From contig NZ_BJVK01000002.1 of the NCBI RefSeq assembly GCF_007989105.1, positions 62,001-126,000 of the forward strand: a stretch of DNA of 64,000 nt, in the 5' to 3' direction. The translations under genes and the position numbers were made by a program. The notes under the pieces were generated by a model. It searched no databases and was not told the DNA's origin. It saw nothing but the letters and a program-made list of their open reading frames with translations. Of this stretch, positions 9,293 to 17,409 are shown one piece after another. The stretch's first letter is position 1. The number at the start of each line of letters is the position of its first letter. This DNA is from Lentilactobacillus kefiri. Lineage in GTDB: Bacteria > Bacillota > Bacilli > Lactobacillales > Lactobacillaceae.

Positions 9293-10216
9293 ATGAAAAA
9301 ATTAATTGGTTTATCAGTCGCTGCCGCTTCTCTGATGTTGATTCTGAGTGGCTGCGGGAAACCGACGTTAACAGTTTCCCGTCATCATTTGCGTGCGAAT
9401 GCTCTGGCAGTCACTTTAAAAGGCAAGAGCAATCAAAAACACGTTGACTACACGGTGAATGGCGGTTCAAAGAAGACCGTCAAGACTAATAGCAGGGCCT
9501 TTGTCATCAGTGTCCCAACCAAAGATTATCAGCAAACTGTTAAGTTAAGCGCAGATGGCCGTCATCAAACCGTTAAGGTTGCCAAGGCAAAGGTTGTCGG
9601 CAGTTATAAGGCAATTCGCACATCCTATAACCAGGCTTTGACCGGTGCTGCATTGTCCAAGAAGGACCAGCAATTGGCTCGACAAATGGCAAAGCAGGGT
9701 GCCCAAGTCAAAAAAGAAGCCCAACAATTGAAATCGGGTAAAACTGATAGTGTTGCGGCAATGCAGGCGAAAGCTCAAAAAGCGGCTGCCCTTCAAAAGC
9801 AGACTGCTCAGTTGAAAAAGATGCAGGCTCAACTTGCCCCGGCAATGAAGCGGGCTCAGGCCAGCGTGAAAGATCAACTGCTGCCGGCAAATCCGAAGAA
9901 CGATATTTCTAATTTGATTTCAACCAAGAAGCTCAATTTACGAGCTAATCTTGCGGGTGATAAAGTTTTGGGGATGGCGATGATGGTTCCGGTATCCAGC
10001 TTGAAGCACAAGAAGGATCTGAAACCGTTTATTATGTCATTTTCCGTCCTGACAGACAGTGTTGGCGGAAATGCGAAGTATGTCCTAAAAGAATTCCAGA
10101 AGTCGGCTAAGGCCAAGAAATCGACTTCAACGACTGCGCCGAAGTTCCATTCCAACGGGATTACGGTTAGTCTGGGATATTCAACTTCAATATTGTATGT
10201 CTTTGTCACAAAATAA
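9293..10216 (+). CDS. Putative lipoprotein, coiled-coil, in ABC exporter operon
   Basis: The protein has 307 residues from the ATG at 9293, preceded by AAGGAGGAGC. An open frame extends upstream but lies inside the exporter gene. The start M-K-K-L-I-G-L, a hydrophobic segment and the lipobox L-S-G-C (Cys at about 20) indicate export and lipid anchoring. A central Lys/Gln/Ala-rich stretch (roughly 110-200) is strongly helical and may form a coiled coil. No family is recognised. Its place directly behind the exporter genes suggests an accessory role, which is inference from position only. Confidence 0.75.
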   Translation: MKKLIGLSVAAASLMLILSGCGKPTLTVSRHHLRANALAVTLKGKSNQKHVDYTVNGGSKKTVKTNSRAFVISVPTKDYQQTVKLSADGRHQTVKVAKAKVVGSYKAIRTSYNQALTGAALSKKDQQLARQMAKQGAQVKKEAQQLKSGKTDSVAAMQAKAQKAAALQKQTAQLKKMQAQLAPAMKRAQASVKDQLLPANPKNDISNLISTKKLNLRANLAGDKVLGMAMMVPVSSLKHKKDLKPFIMSFSVLTDSVGGNAKYVLKEFQKSAKAKKSTSTTAPKFHSNGITVSLGYSTSILYVFVTK

Positions 10217-10255
10217 CGAGTGTGGGATGAATCCAAAATGGTTCATCACATCATA

Positions 10256-10297
10256 AAAACGAGCCATGATGAATGATTTTCATCACGGCTCGTTTTT
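10256..10297. terminator. Bidirectional terminator between lipoprotein and TraX-like gene
   Basis: The stem AAAACGAGCCATGATGA pairs with TCATCACGGCTCGTTTT (one G-T pair), with T runs on both sides. It serves converging genes. Confidence 0.8.
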
Positions 10298-10325
10298 GCA
10301 TACTCAATATTAAATTTCAAATGGA

Positions 10326-11129
10326 TTAATGACCAACGCCCATGAACCAGGCAAGCAGGTATAGGATCCAAATGTGCAATGGATAAAAGGCATAGAAGAA
10401 GCCCTTCATACTTCGTCCCAATTGACCGTTGTAGAAGTACATTGGAATGATGGCCAAAAACATCAGCCATTGGAAGTTCCCTGTAAACAACGTTGAAAAG
10501 TTGAAGCCGGTTGAAATAATCGCCAGAGCAACAACCGCGAGCATTTGCCAGCTGCGCTTTTTACGTACCAGGTACATCAGTGGGCCAAGATACAGCATAA
10601 ATGAATTTTCAGCGATGAATGGACTTGGCAGCAGCATAATCAGTTTGGCCCAGACAGCATGGCTGCCAATGGCAGTTACCGCAACCAGCGTAATTGCGCC
10701 AAAGATAAACGGAATGGCGATGGCTAAAATACCACCCCAGACTTTGCCTTGCTGATGGCGCTTTCGGCCTTCTGAAATTTGTTGGATACCATACATGGTC
10801 AAAACGCCGATAAACAAATCGCCAAAGATATTATTGATTAAGGCAAAGTCGCCCATTGGGAAGAAATGCTGGATGATCATGTTCCCAATCTGCATAACCC
10901 AAAAGCCAATTAATAAGCGGGTCATATAACGTTTCTGGTTCCGAGTATGGATAAAGCCTTCAACACTTAGAAAGAAAAAGATGGTCGCAACCGGTCGGCC
11001 AAACCAGTCGACCCAGTTGGGAACCCCAACGGTGTTGAACATTTCATGAATGTGGTCAATGAACATCAGGGTAATTCCGATGACTTTGATATCGAAATTG
11101 GTGATGCCACGTTTGGCTGTTGAATCGAT
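10326..11129 (-). CDS. TraX family membrane protein, apparent ATC start
   Basis: Multi-pass membrane protein (about eight helices) with the TraX-type N-terminus T-N-F-D-I-K-V-I-G followed by L-M-F-I-D-H-I-H; TraX of F plasmids acetylates pilin, and chromosomal homologues are uncharacterised. The first ATG is at 11066, but 21 clearly homologous codons precede it and it has no ribosome site. AGGAG ends 7 nt before an ATC codon at 11129-11127, and no ATG, GTG or TTG occurs in frame between them. I place the start at ATC, giving 267 residues; the conservative annotation is 10326-11066 (246 residues). Family assignment is good, start uncertain. Confidence 0.75.
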   Translation of the reverse strand: MDSTAKRGITNFDIKVIGITLMFIDHIHEMFNTVGVPNWVDWFGRPVATIFFFLSVEGFIHTRNQKRYMTRLLIGFWVMQIGNMIIQHFFPMGDFALINNIFGDLFIGVLTMYGIQQISEGRKRHQQGKVWGGILAIAIPFIFGAITLVAVTAIGSHAVWAKLIMLLPSPFIAENSFMLYLGPLMYLVRKKRSWQMLAVVALAIISTGFNFSTLFTGNFQWLMFLAIIPMYFYNGQLGRSMKGFFYAFYPLHIWILYLLAWFMGVGH

Positions 11130-11179
11130 AAGATCACTCCTAAAAATTTTTAATAGGCAAAGTTTAACACATATTCGGG

Positions 11180-11989
11180 TTAAATGTATTTTCGAAAATG
11201 AGATGGGGTGGTTTGATAGAACTTTTTGAATTGATCAATAAAGTGGGATGTATCATGGAACCCCACTTTGATTCCCACCTCGTGAACTTCCAAAGCAGCA
11301 TTTGTGAGCAACAGTTCTTTCGCCTTTTTCATTCGGTATTGATTAAGGTACTCGAGGGGCGTCATCTTGAATAGCCGTTTGAATACCCGATTTTGGTAAG
11401 TCACTGAATAGCTGGTGACTTTTGAAAGATCCTGATTACTGATGGGCTCCGCAAAGTGATTGGAAATATAAGCCAGAATTGGTGAAGTAATGGTTGAACT
11501 TTGAAATTGCTTCGTATTCAATAACTCATTTTGCTTTAGCAGCATGATGAACTTATAAATTTGAATTGATTGATCAGGCAATGACAGATTATCGTTAGGC
11601 TTGAATTGATTGAAGGTTTGGGGGATAAATGCGGTTAACTCAGGCGAAACAGCCTGAACCAGAAGAAACTGATTGAGTTTTAAAAAATGCACCATATCAT
11701 TCGCGATGGTTCCGTCAAACGATAAAAAGGAGACTTTCCAAGGTTCACTTCCGGTTGGATGATATTCATGAGGAACTCTTGGCCGGCACAGAATGCCCTG
11801 ATTACGTTTTAACAAAATGTGTTGGTGATCAAGGTTGACCATGCCCATTCCCATTCCACTTTCAGTCTGCAGCCAGTGATAGGCATAGTAACCGTTGAGT
11901 CTGTGAATTGGGGGCTGATTCCAGTCGTAGCCAATACTGTCACAATACAGCGGTATTTTCATTGTTGGACGATTAAACGCGATTCTCAA
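11180..11989 (-). CDS. AraC family transcriptional regulator
   Basis: The protein has 269 residues. The N-terminal half is a cupin-like ligand domain. The C-terminal 100 residues carry two helix-turn-helix motifs, ending in the AraC signature around G-F-H-D-T-S-H-F-I-D-Q-F-K-K. The TTG start at 11989 is preceded by AAGAAGG; an internal ATG nine codons later lacks a ribosome site. It is transcribed divergently from the sugar permease at 12177, which it probably activates in response to the transported sugar. Confidence 0.88.
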   Translation of the reverse strand: MRIAFNRPTMKIPLYCDSIGYDWNQPPIHRLNGYYAYHWLQTESGMGMGMVNLDHQHILLKRNQGILCRPRVPHEYHPTGSEPWKVSFLSFDGTIANDMVHFLKLNQFLLVQAVSPELTAFIPQTFNQFKPNDNLSLPDQSIQIYKFIMLLKQNELLNTKQFQSSTITSPILAYISNHFAEPISNQDLSKVTSYSVTYQNRVFKRLFKMTPLEYLNQYRMKKAKELLLTNAALEVHEVGIKVGFHDTSHFIDQFKKFYQTTPSHFRKYI

Positions 11990-12026
11990 ATTAACGCCTT
12001 CTTTGCATTCATTTTACTATAATTGG

Positions 12027-12083
12027 GTTAAATTGACGCATTTTAGGGTAAATTAGTCATATTAATGAAAGCCCTTACATAAT
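12027..12083 (+). promoter_or_regulatory. Putative AraC direct repeats and cre site upstream of sugar permease
   Basis: Two similar half-sites, GGGTTAAATT (from 12027) and GGGTAAATT (from 12048), are spaced by 20-21 bp, two helical turns, as for AraC-type activators. Next comes TGAAAGCCCTTACA (12066-12079), 13 of 14 to the cre consensus TGWAANCGNTNWCA, overlapping a weak -10 CATAAT (12078-12083). Together they suggest sugar-specific activation plus CcpA repression. Confidence 0.6.
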
Positions 12084-12176
12084 ATACTCAAATTGTTAGG
12101 AAATATTTGTTGCTGTTTTCTTTTGTTTCAGTCGATTATTTGAGATTTTCAATAAGATACAGGGGGCGTTTTAAGG

Positions 12177-14138
12177 ATGGATTCAGTACAAAAAAAGCAA
12201 CGAAAAAAGAGCTTTTGGTCGATTTTTAACTTTGCGTTTGCCAACATAGGTGGATCTGCGGTATACATGACGTTCGGTACATATTTTATGGTTTATGTTA
12301 CGTCAGCTATGTTTACCGGCGTACCGAAGGCCGAAGCCAACAAGTTGATTGCTATGATTACCGGATTGATATTCATTATTCGGCTTGTTGAAATTTTTAT
12401 TGATCCAATCATTGGGAACATTATTGATAATACCAATACACGTTGGGGAAAATTTAAACCATGGCTGATAGGTGCCGGGACAATTTCAAGCCTGTTATTG
12501 GCACTTCTATTCTCTGGTATTTTCGGATTATCAAGAGTCAGTGCAACATGGTTTACAATCTTATTTATCCCAATCTTTATTACGTTTGATATCTTCTATT
12601 CATTTAGAGATGTTTCGTATTGGGGCATGGTACCTGCTTTAACTGAAGACAGTCACGAACGTTCATTGTTCACTGCCGCTGCCAACTTTAGTGGCTTCGG
12701 TCAAAACATCGTCACCATTATCATTGTTCCAGTTGTTACTTATGTGACTTTCGTCTTTACCGGGAAACATAATGAAGGCCAACCCGGCTGGACCGCTTTT
12801 GGAATTTTGATTGCGGTTGTTGGAATTATCTGTTCACTCGTGGTTGCCTTTGGGACTCATGAAAAGCAAAATGCTTTGCGGGAAGTTACCAAGAAAAAGA
12901 CCAGTTTGAAAGATATGTTTTGGGCTCTTAGCCATAATGATCAAATGTTGTGGACAGCTTTTCCATATTTAATTTATGGATTTGGAAATGCTGCAACCGC
13001 CGGTCTGATGTTTTATTTATTTAAATACGTCATGGATAAGCCGGGATTATTCTGGATTACCGGTTTGATTCCAACGATTGCCGGATTCTTCACTTCACCA
13101 CTTTATCCAATCATTAATAAGTGGGTGACTCGAAAGACAATTTATGCCGTCAGCATGTGCAGTATGATTTTGGCATACATTTTGCTGATTGTTTCAACTG
13201 ATAACCTTGCAATGGTTGTCACTGCAATGATTCTGTATTATGTCCCACAGGGATTCATCTTTATGGCGGTTATTTTAACTTTGACCGATACCATCGAGTA
13301 TGGCCAGTTGAAGAACGGTACCAGAAACGAAGCCGTTACGTTAGCCGTTCGGCCAATGCTTGATAAAATGTCAGGGGCAATTTCCAACGCGGTTGTTGGC
13401 TGGGTTGCCGTTGCTGCCGGCATGACCGGTACGGCGACTGCGGCATCAATGACACCAGGAGGAATTTCATTATTTAAGCTGGTCGCATTTTGGATTGCTT
13501 TAATCCTCCATGTTCTTGCATTGATCATCTACGTATTCAAAGTTAACATTTCAGAAAAGAGACATGCTGAAATTGTTGATGAATTACAGCATAAGTTAGC
13601 TGCTGAAGGAATTGGAAATCCTGAATCAACTGATGAAAAAGGGTCTGAAACCAAGGTTGGCACAGTCTCAAGTGAACCGGTAGATGTTAATATTGCCGCT
13701 CCTGTTAGTGGTGTCACAATGAGCTTATCAGATGTTGTTGATGAACATGGTCACAAGGGCATTGCTGGAAAAGGAATTGCCATTCAACCAACTGAAGGTA
13801 AGATCTATGCCCCATTTGACGGTAAAGTGGTATTAGTCTTCACAACCAAGCACGTTATCGGGCTTCAATCAGACGATGGGTTGGAAGTATTAATTCACGT
13901 TGGATTAGGAACCGTTAATATGCGTGGCGAAGGATTTATTAATCACTTAGATTCAGGCCAGTCATTTAAGAAGGGTGATTTACTCCTTGAATTCAATCGT
14001 GATAAGATTCAACAAAGCGGATACAAAGATACCGTTGTTGTCCTCTTGACTCAAGGCAATGATATTGTTAAGACTCAATATACGGACAAAAAGGTTGTTG
14101 CCAGTGGAGATGAACTGGCAAAAGTCCAGTTGAAATAA
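12177..14138 (+). CDS. GPH family sugar:cation symporter with C-terminal EIIA domain (LacS/RafP type)
   Basis: The protein has 653 residues. Twelve membrane helices (about 15-465) with GPH features (N-T-R-W-G-K-F-K-P-W loop, D-P-I-I-G-N) are followed by a linker and a glucose-type EIIA domain (about 505-650). The EIIA domain contains V-L-I-H-V-G-L, whose His is the HPr phosphorylation site in LacS. Phosphorylation by HPr tunes transport by such fused permeases. The ATG at 12177 follows AGGGGGCG. No glycosidase is adjacent, so galactosides, pentosides or melibiose-like sugars are all possible. It is divergent from the AraC regulator and preceded by a cre-like site. Confidence 0.92.
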   Translation: MDSVQKKQRKKSFWSIFNFAFANIGGSAVYMTFGTYFMVYVTSAMFTGVPKAEANKLIAMITGLIFIIRLVEIFIDPIIGNIIDNTNTRWGKFKPWLIGAGTISSLLLALLFSGIFGLSRVSATWFTILFIPIFITFDIFYSFRDVSYWGMVPALTEDSHERSLFTAAANFSGFGQNIVTIIIVPVVTYVTFVFTGKHNEGQPGWTAFGILIAVVGIICSLVVAFGTHEKQNALREVTKKKTSLKDMFWALSHNDQMLWTAFPYLIYGFGNAATAGLMFYLFKYVMDKPGLFWITGLIPTIAGFFTSPLYPIINKWVTRKTIYAVSMCSMILAYILLIVSTDNLAMVVTAMILYYVPQGFIFMAVILTLTDTIEYGQLKNGTRNEAVTLAVRPMLDKMSGAISNAVVGWVAVAAGMTGTATAASMTPGGISLFKLVAFWIALILHVLALIIYVFKVNISEKRHAEIVDELQHKLAAEGIGNPESTDEKGSETKVGTVSSEPVDVNIAAPVSGVTMSLSDVVDEHGHKGIAGKGIAIQPTEGKIYAPFDGKVVLVFTTKHVIGLQSDDGLEVLIHVGLGTVNMRGEGFINHLDSGQSFKKGDLLLEFNRDKIQQSGYKDTVVVLLTQGNDIVKTQYTDKKVVASGDELAKVQLK

Positions 14139-14159
14139 CGTTATGAAAATTGAATAGTA

Positions 14160-14206
14160 AAAAGGTGCCATCGAAATTATGATTGATAACTTCGATGGCA
14201 CCTTTT
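14160..14206. terminator. Terminator between permease and nitroreductase
   Basis: The perfect 16-bp stem AAAAGGTGCCATCGAA with TTCGATGGCACCTTTT has T runs on both strands and serves converging genes. Confidence 0.85.
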
Positions 14207-14231
14207 ATTGAATCGATTTTATTTTAGAAAA

Positions 14232-14834
14232 TTACTTCAAAACTTTGAAGCGGTCTTCATCGTTCATGAATTCTTTTTCTCCGGCTGGTGATTCGATTGA
14301 GCCAAAGTCCATCTGAGCACGAAGTTTCCAACTGTCTGGAATGCCGAATGCTTCTTTAACTTGGTCATCGATCAGTGGGTTGTAATGTTGCAAGTTGGCA
14401 CCAATCCCGTTTTCGGCAAGGGAAGTCCAAACGGCAAACTGAGCATTACCTTGAGCTTGTTCAGCCCAGTCGGCAAAGTTGTCGGCGTACAGTGCGAAGT
14501 CGTTCTCAAAGCGGTGAACAACGTCCATGTCAGTGTAAAACATCACAGTACCGAAGGCTGACTTGAATGCGTTAATCTTCTGTAAAGTCTTTTGGTAAGC
14601 TTCCTCAGTAGGAACTTCTGATTTTAATCGTTTACCAACGATATCCCAAAGCTTTTCGTGATTGTCTCCGAATAAGATAACGGCACGGGTTGTTTGGTTG
14701 TTGAATGGGGTAGGTGCCCACTTGATATCTTTTTTGATTAAGTCAGCAATCTCGTCAGGGGTTTGGCTGATGTTACGTCCTAAGGCATAAATTGAGCGAC
14801 GCTTCTTGGCAAGATCCAATAATTGTTCTTTCAT
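14232..14834 (-). CDS. Nitroreductase family protein
   Basis: The protein has 200 residues from the ATG at 14834, 10 nt after GGAGG; an upstream TTG in the same frame overlaps the ribosome site and is rejected. K-K-R-R-S-I-Y near the N-terminus and the segment around S-L-A-E-N-G-I-G-A-N-L-Q-H-Y are typical of FMN-dependent nitroreductases of the Frm2/Hbn1-like subgroup, which reduce nitroaromatics or quinones. It is monocistronic with its own strong promoter overlapped by a dyad, suggesting repressor or redox control. Confidence 0.88.
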   Translation of the reverse strand: MKEQLLDLAKKRRSIYALGRNISQTPDEIADLIKKDIKWAPTPFNNQTTRAVILFGDNHEKLWDIVGKRLKSEVPTEEAYQKTLQKINAFKSAFGTVMFYTDMDVVHRFENDFALYADNFADWAEQAQGNAQFAVWTSLAENGIGANLQHYNPLIDDQVKEAFGIPDSWKLRAQMDFGSIESPAGEKEFMNDEDRFKVLK

Positions 14835-14885
14835 GTGTGAAAATTCCTCCAATGATTTACTTACTTTTTATTAGTCAATATGCTA

Positions 14886-14915
14886 ATCATACAGATTGAC
14901 AAAAGTGATGTCAAT
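14886..14915 (-). promoter_or_regulatory. Nitroreductase promoter with overlapping inverted repeat
   Basis: On the minus strand, -35 TTGACA (14914-14909), a 17-nt spacer and -10 TATGAT (14891-14886) match the consensus. The dyad ATTGACA-N7-TGTCAAT (14895-14915) covers the -35 and the spacer, the position of a repressor operator. Confidence 0.75.
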
Positions 14916-14968
14916 ACATATTGACGTTAAAATACTTGTACCTTAAGATTAGCACATAATTCAAGCGG

Positions 14969-14992
14969 GAAACTTGATTTAGGTCAAGTTTC
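14969..14992. other. Unassigned perfect hairpin
   Basis: GAAACTTGA-N6-TCAAGTTTC has 9-bp perfect arms. There is no T run, so it is not an ordinary terminator. It lies between the nitroreductase promoter and the terminator of the hydrolase gene, and its function is unknown. Confidence 0.5.
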
Positions 14993-15011
14993 ATAAAACA
15001 ATCCAAATAAA

Positions 15012-15040
15012 AAAGCCCGCAATTTGGATTGCCGGGCTTT
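15012..15040 (-). terminator. Terminator of secreted hydrolase gene
   Basis: The stem AAAGCCCG...CGGGCTTT has a one-base bulge, and a run of T on the minus strand follows it, 22 bases after the stop. Confidence 0.75.
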
Positions 15041-15062
15041 CTCGAAGTGTAAATTCAAACGT

Positions 15063-16769
15063 TTATGCGGCAACGGTATCAGTTGCGGGAACGTCTAAAT
15101 CATTGTTTGAAGTTGTGCTGTCTTGGTTCATTGCTGAAGCAAGAAAGTCTTGAATATTCTTCATGTAATCTTGAACAGCGTTACTTGCTGAGGCATGACC
15201 GCCAACGTGGCCGTCAAGAACCCAAAGCTTTTTGTCTGTTGATGCGCTTAATTTGTACATTGTTTCAGTTTGAGTGTCCGGGATGAAAGTATCATCTTCG
15301 GTTGAAATGAACAATGTTGGCAATTTGGAATTCTTTACAGCAGTAATCCCTGAAACATCATCCAAGCTGAAGCCTTGAACCAATTTATTAATGTTATTCA
15401 TGGAAGTTAACAACTGGTCAAAGGGAACTAATGGAATTAATCCATTCAGGTTCCAGCCAATTTTCGAAGTGATGTTGTTCAAGCTACTTGCTGCACCGGT
15501 ATACAGGTGATAAATCAAAGATGGAATGGTTGAGAAGCCACAATCGGCAATCGTTGCTTTAACTGATGAAGGCAGGTCGCCTGAAGCAGCGTATTGGAGT
15601 GCTGTATCGGCGCCCAATGATTGGCCATATAAAACGATCTGGCTTTCTTTGCCGTTAGTTTGGTCGATTTTGTTAATCCAGTTAACCCAATCTTTCTTAT
15701 CCTTGTTGCCGAAGCTCAGCCATTCACCATCACTGGTGTTTTGGCCGCGGGTGTATGGCATTAGGACGTTGTAGCCCATGTCATAGAACATCTTTGAAAT
15801 CCGACCCATTCCTTCTGGCTCAGTGGTCCAGCCTTGACCGTAAATAATGGTCTTTTTGGAGTCGCCATTCTTGATGTAAGTTGCTCTGGCAGTTCCAGTA
15901 CCGTCGGCAAACGGCACCTCCCAAGTTTCTTTTGGTGCCTTGTTGTCGTACCAGTCCTGAGCCTCCGTATAGTATTGCTTGACGTACTCTGGATTGTATT
16001 TCTCGTCCAAATCAGCCCAGTTTTGACTAACATCCCAACGGTTAGGGGACAACAGTGTCCGGAACTTTGAGATGAATTGAGCGCCTTGACGGCTGGCAAC
16101 CAATGGATAAATAATCGATGCGGCAATTCCACTGGTAATTCCAGTGAAGAAATTGATGAATGGATTGTCACTTGATTGTTTAATTGCAGAATCGGTTGAA
16201 TCGCCGATTCCTGAAACGGTGATTTCATCTTTATCTGATGTTGTCGCTGTGGTGCTTGAGTCACTTGCGGTATCAGATTGAGTGGTATCACTTGATCCAT
16301 TTTGATCTTCAACCGGTTGAGCAACTGTCGAGTCGGTTGCATCATCTGCAGTGACGTCAGCTTGGCTGTCCGTTGTTGAATCAGCAGCTGTTGTATCTGC
16401 GGTTGATGAATCGGTTGCTTGACTGTCATAAGCGACAGTTGGTTCGTCTGAAGTAGATTCAGTTGTGTCAACCGTTGACGGTTCTGCTGTAGTTGGCTGT
16501 GATTCAGTGGTTGGATCACTTTCAACAGTTTCTGCCGGGGTGGATTGATCGGCAACAGCTGTGTCGTCTGAAGTAGCGGTAGCGTCTACTGCAACCGGCT
16601 CATCCGAGGTGGTTACAGTAGATGACTGTGACTGCTCGGACTGAACCGCTGTATTAACAGCCGGATCAGATTGAGCGGTATCTGCATATGTATTGGTTTG
16701 AAAAATAAACAATCCCAATGAAACAGCAAGCAGACCAGTCAGCTTTGACACGTTTTTTGCTTTGTTCAA
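15063..16769 (-). CDS. Secreted alpha/beta hydrolase with Ser/Thr/Asp-rich stalk
   Basis: The protein has 568 residues. A signal peptide (residues 1-29, cleavage after T-Y-A) is followed by about 160 residues rich in Ser, Thr, Asp and Ala, then an alpha/beta hydrolase domain. The nucleophile elbow is G-Q-S-L-G-A (about 381), a candidate acid Asp lies in S-T-E-D-D (about 493), and the His is in the G-H-V-G-G-H segment (about 521). It resembles secreted esterase/peptidase-like hydrolases of lactobacilli. There is no LPXTG motif; the last 40 residues are low complexity. The TTG start follows AAAGGAGG. The low-complexity region may be a glycosylated or wall-spanning stalk. The substrate is unknown. 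Confidence 0.85.
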   Translation of the reverse strand: MNKAKNVSKLTGLLAVSLGLFIFQTNTYADTAQSDPAVNTAVQSEQSQSSTVTTSDEPVAVDATATSDDTAVADQSTPAETVESDPTTESQPTTAEPSTVDTTESTSDEPTVAYDSQATDSSTADTTAADSTTDSQADVTADDATDSTVAQPVEDQNGSSDTTQSDTASDSSTTATTSDKDEITVSGIGDSTDSAIKQSSDNPFINFFTGITSGIAASIIYPLVASRQGAQFISKFRTLLSPNRWDVSQNWADLDEKYNPEYVKQYYTEAQDWYDNKAPKETWEVPFADGTGTARATYIKNGDSKKTIIYGQGWTTEPEGMGRISKMFYDMGYNVLMPYTRGQNTSDGEWLSFGNKDKKDWVNWINKIDQTNGKESQIVLYGQSLGADTALQYAASGDLPSSVKATIADCGFSTIPSLIYHLYTGAASSLNNITSKIGWNLNGLIPLVPFDQLLTSMNNINKLVQGFSLDDVSGITAVKNSKLPTLFISTEDDTFIPDTQTETMYKLSASTDKKLWVLDGHVGGHASASNAVQDYMKNIQDFLASAMNQDSTTSNNDLDVPATDTVAA

Positions 16770-16966
16770 TTTGTTTCCTCCTTTCTAAAATATTAATTGA
16801 AGCAAATGCAATTATAATCGTTATTTATAACGCGTACCATATCAGTTTGATGACATTTAAGTAACAAAAACATATCCATAGTTAAATAAATTGGAATCGT
16901 CTCAGCATTGATCAAAGTGGGGCGTTTCGGGGATGATCGTTGATGATTTCAGGTATGTAGACAAAA

Positions 16967-16998
16967 AAAGAACCAGCGATCGAAATCGCTGGTTCTTT
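16967..16998 (-). terminator. Terminator of csp gene
   Basis: The perfect 14-bp stem AAAGAACCAGCGAT with ATCGCTGGTTCTTT closes a CGAA tetraloop and is followed by T residues on the minus strand, 19 bases beyond the csp stop. Confidence 0.85.
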
Positions 16999-17017
16999 CA
17001 AATTTTAAACTAATAAA

Positions 17018-17221
17018 TTAGTCTTCAATTGGTGTAACGTTAGCAGCTTGTGGTCCACGGTCGCTGTCTTCAACGTCAAGAGTAACTTTTTGGCCTTCGT
17101 CTAATGACTTGAAGCCGTCTTTGTTGATAGCTGAGAAGTGAACGAATACGTCACCATCGTCAGTAGTAATGAAGCCATAACCTTTATCAGCGTTGAACCA
17201 TTTAACAGTACCTTGTTTCAT
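17018..17221 (-). CDS. csp: Cold-shock protein
   Basis: The protein is 67 residues, the usual CspA length, from the ATG at 17221 preceded by AAGGAGG. The single OB fold shows both RNA-binding motifs, K-G-Y-G-F-I (RNP1) and V-F-V-H-F-S (RNP2). It acts as an RNA chaperone that melts secondary structure on cold shock or in growing cells. It is monocistronic with a leader of about 130 nt and a strong terminator. Confidence 0.97.
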   Translation of the reverse strand: MKQGTVKWFNADKGYGFITTDDGDVFVHFSAINKDGFKSLDEGQKVTLDVEDSDRGPQAANVTPIED

Positions 17222-17386
17222 AATATATGAAACCTCCTTGCGCTTTAAGCGCATAATTATATTTTAATGTATCAAGTTGCAGTGATTCCAAGGAGTTATT
17301 TCATAAAACTATAAAACAAATACCTTTGAAAATCGAACTCTTAAACACATTAGCTATAATATACCAACATCCTACCCGGTTGTCAA
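17222..17386 (-). promoter_or_regulatory. csp promoter and long 5' leader with hairpin next to the ribosome site
   Basis: The -35 TTGACA (17386-17381), 17-nt spacer and -10 TATATT (17363-17358) lie about 130 nt ahead of the start codon. Long leaders are typical of cold-shock genes. The palindrome GCGCTTTAAGCGC (17240-17252) lies directly 5' of the ribosome site (17233-17239), placing a small stem against the Shine-Dalgarno sequence. Confidence 0.7.
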
Positions 17387-17409
17387 ATCAGATTATGATC
17401 TTTTCAAGA

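Noticed and set aside
12177-14138. Disaccharide operon expected around the permease
   Set aside because: No glycosidase or kinase lies next to it; only the AraC regulator is linked.
15761-16555. 264-codon minus-strand frame rich in Gln/Leu/Ser
   Set aside because: It is an alternative frame through the low-complexity stalk of the secreted hydrolase; composition is repeat-driven and it has no start signal.
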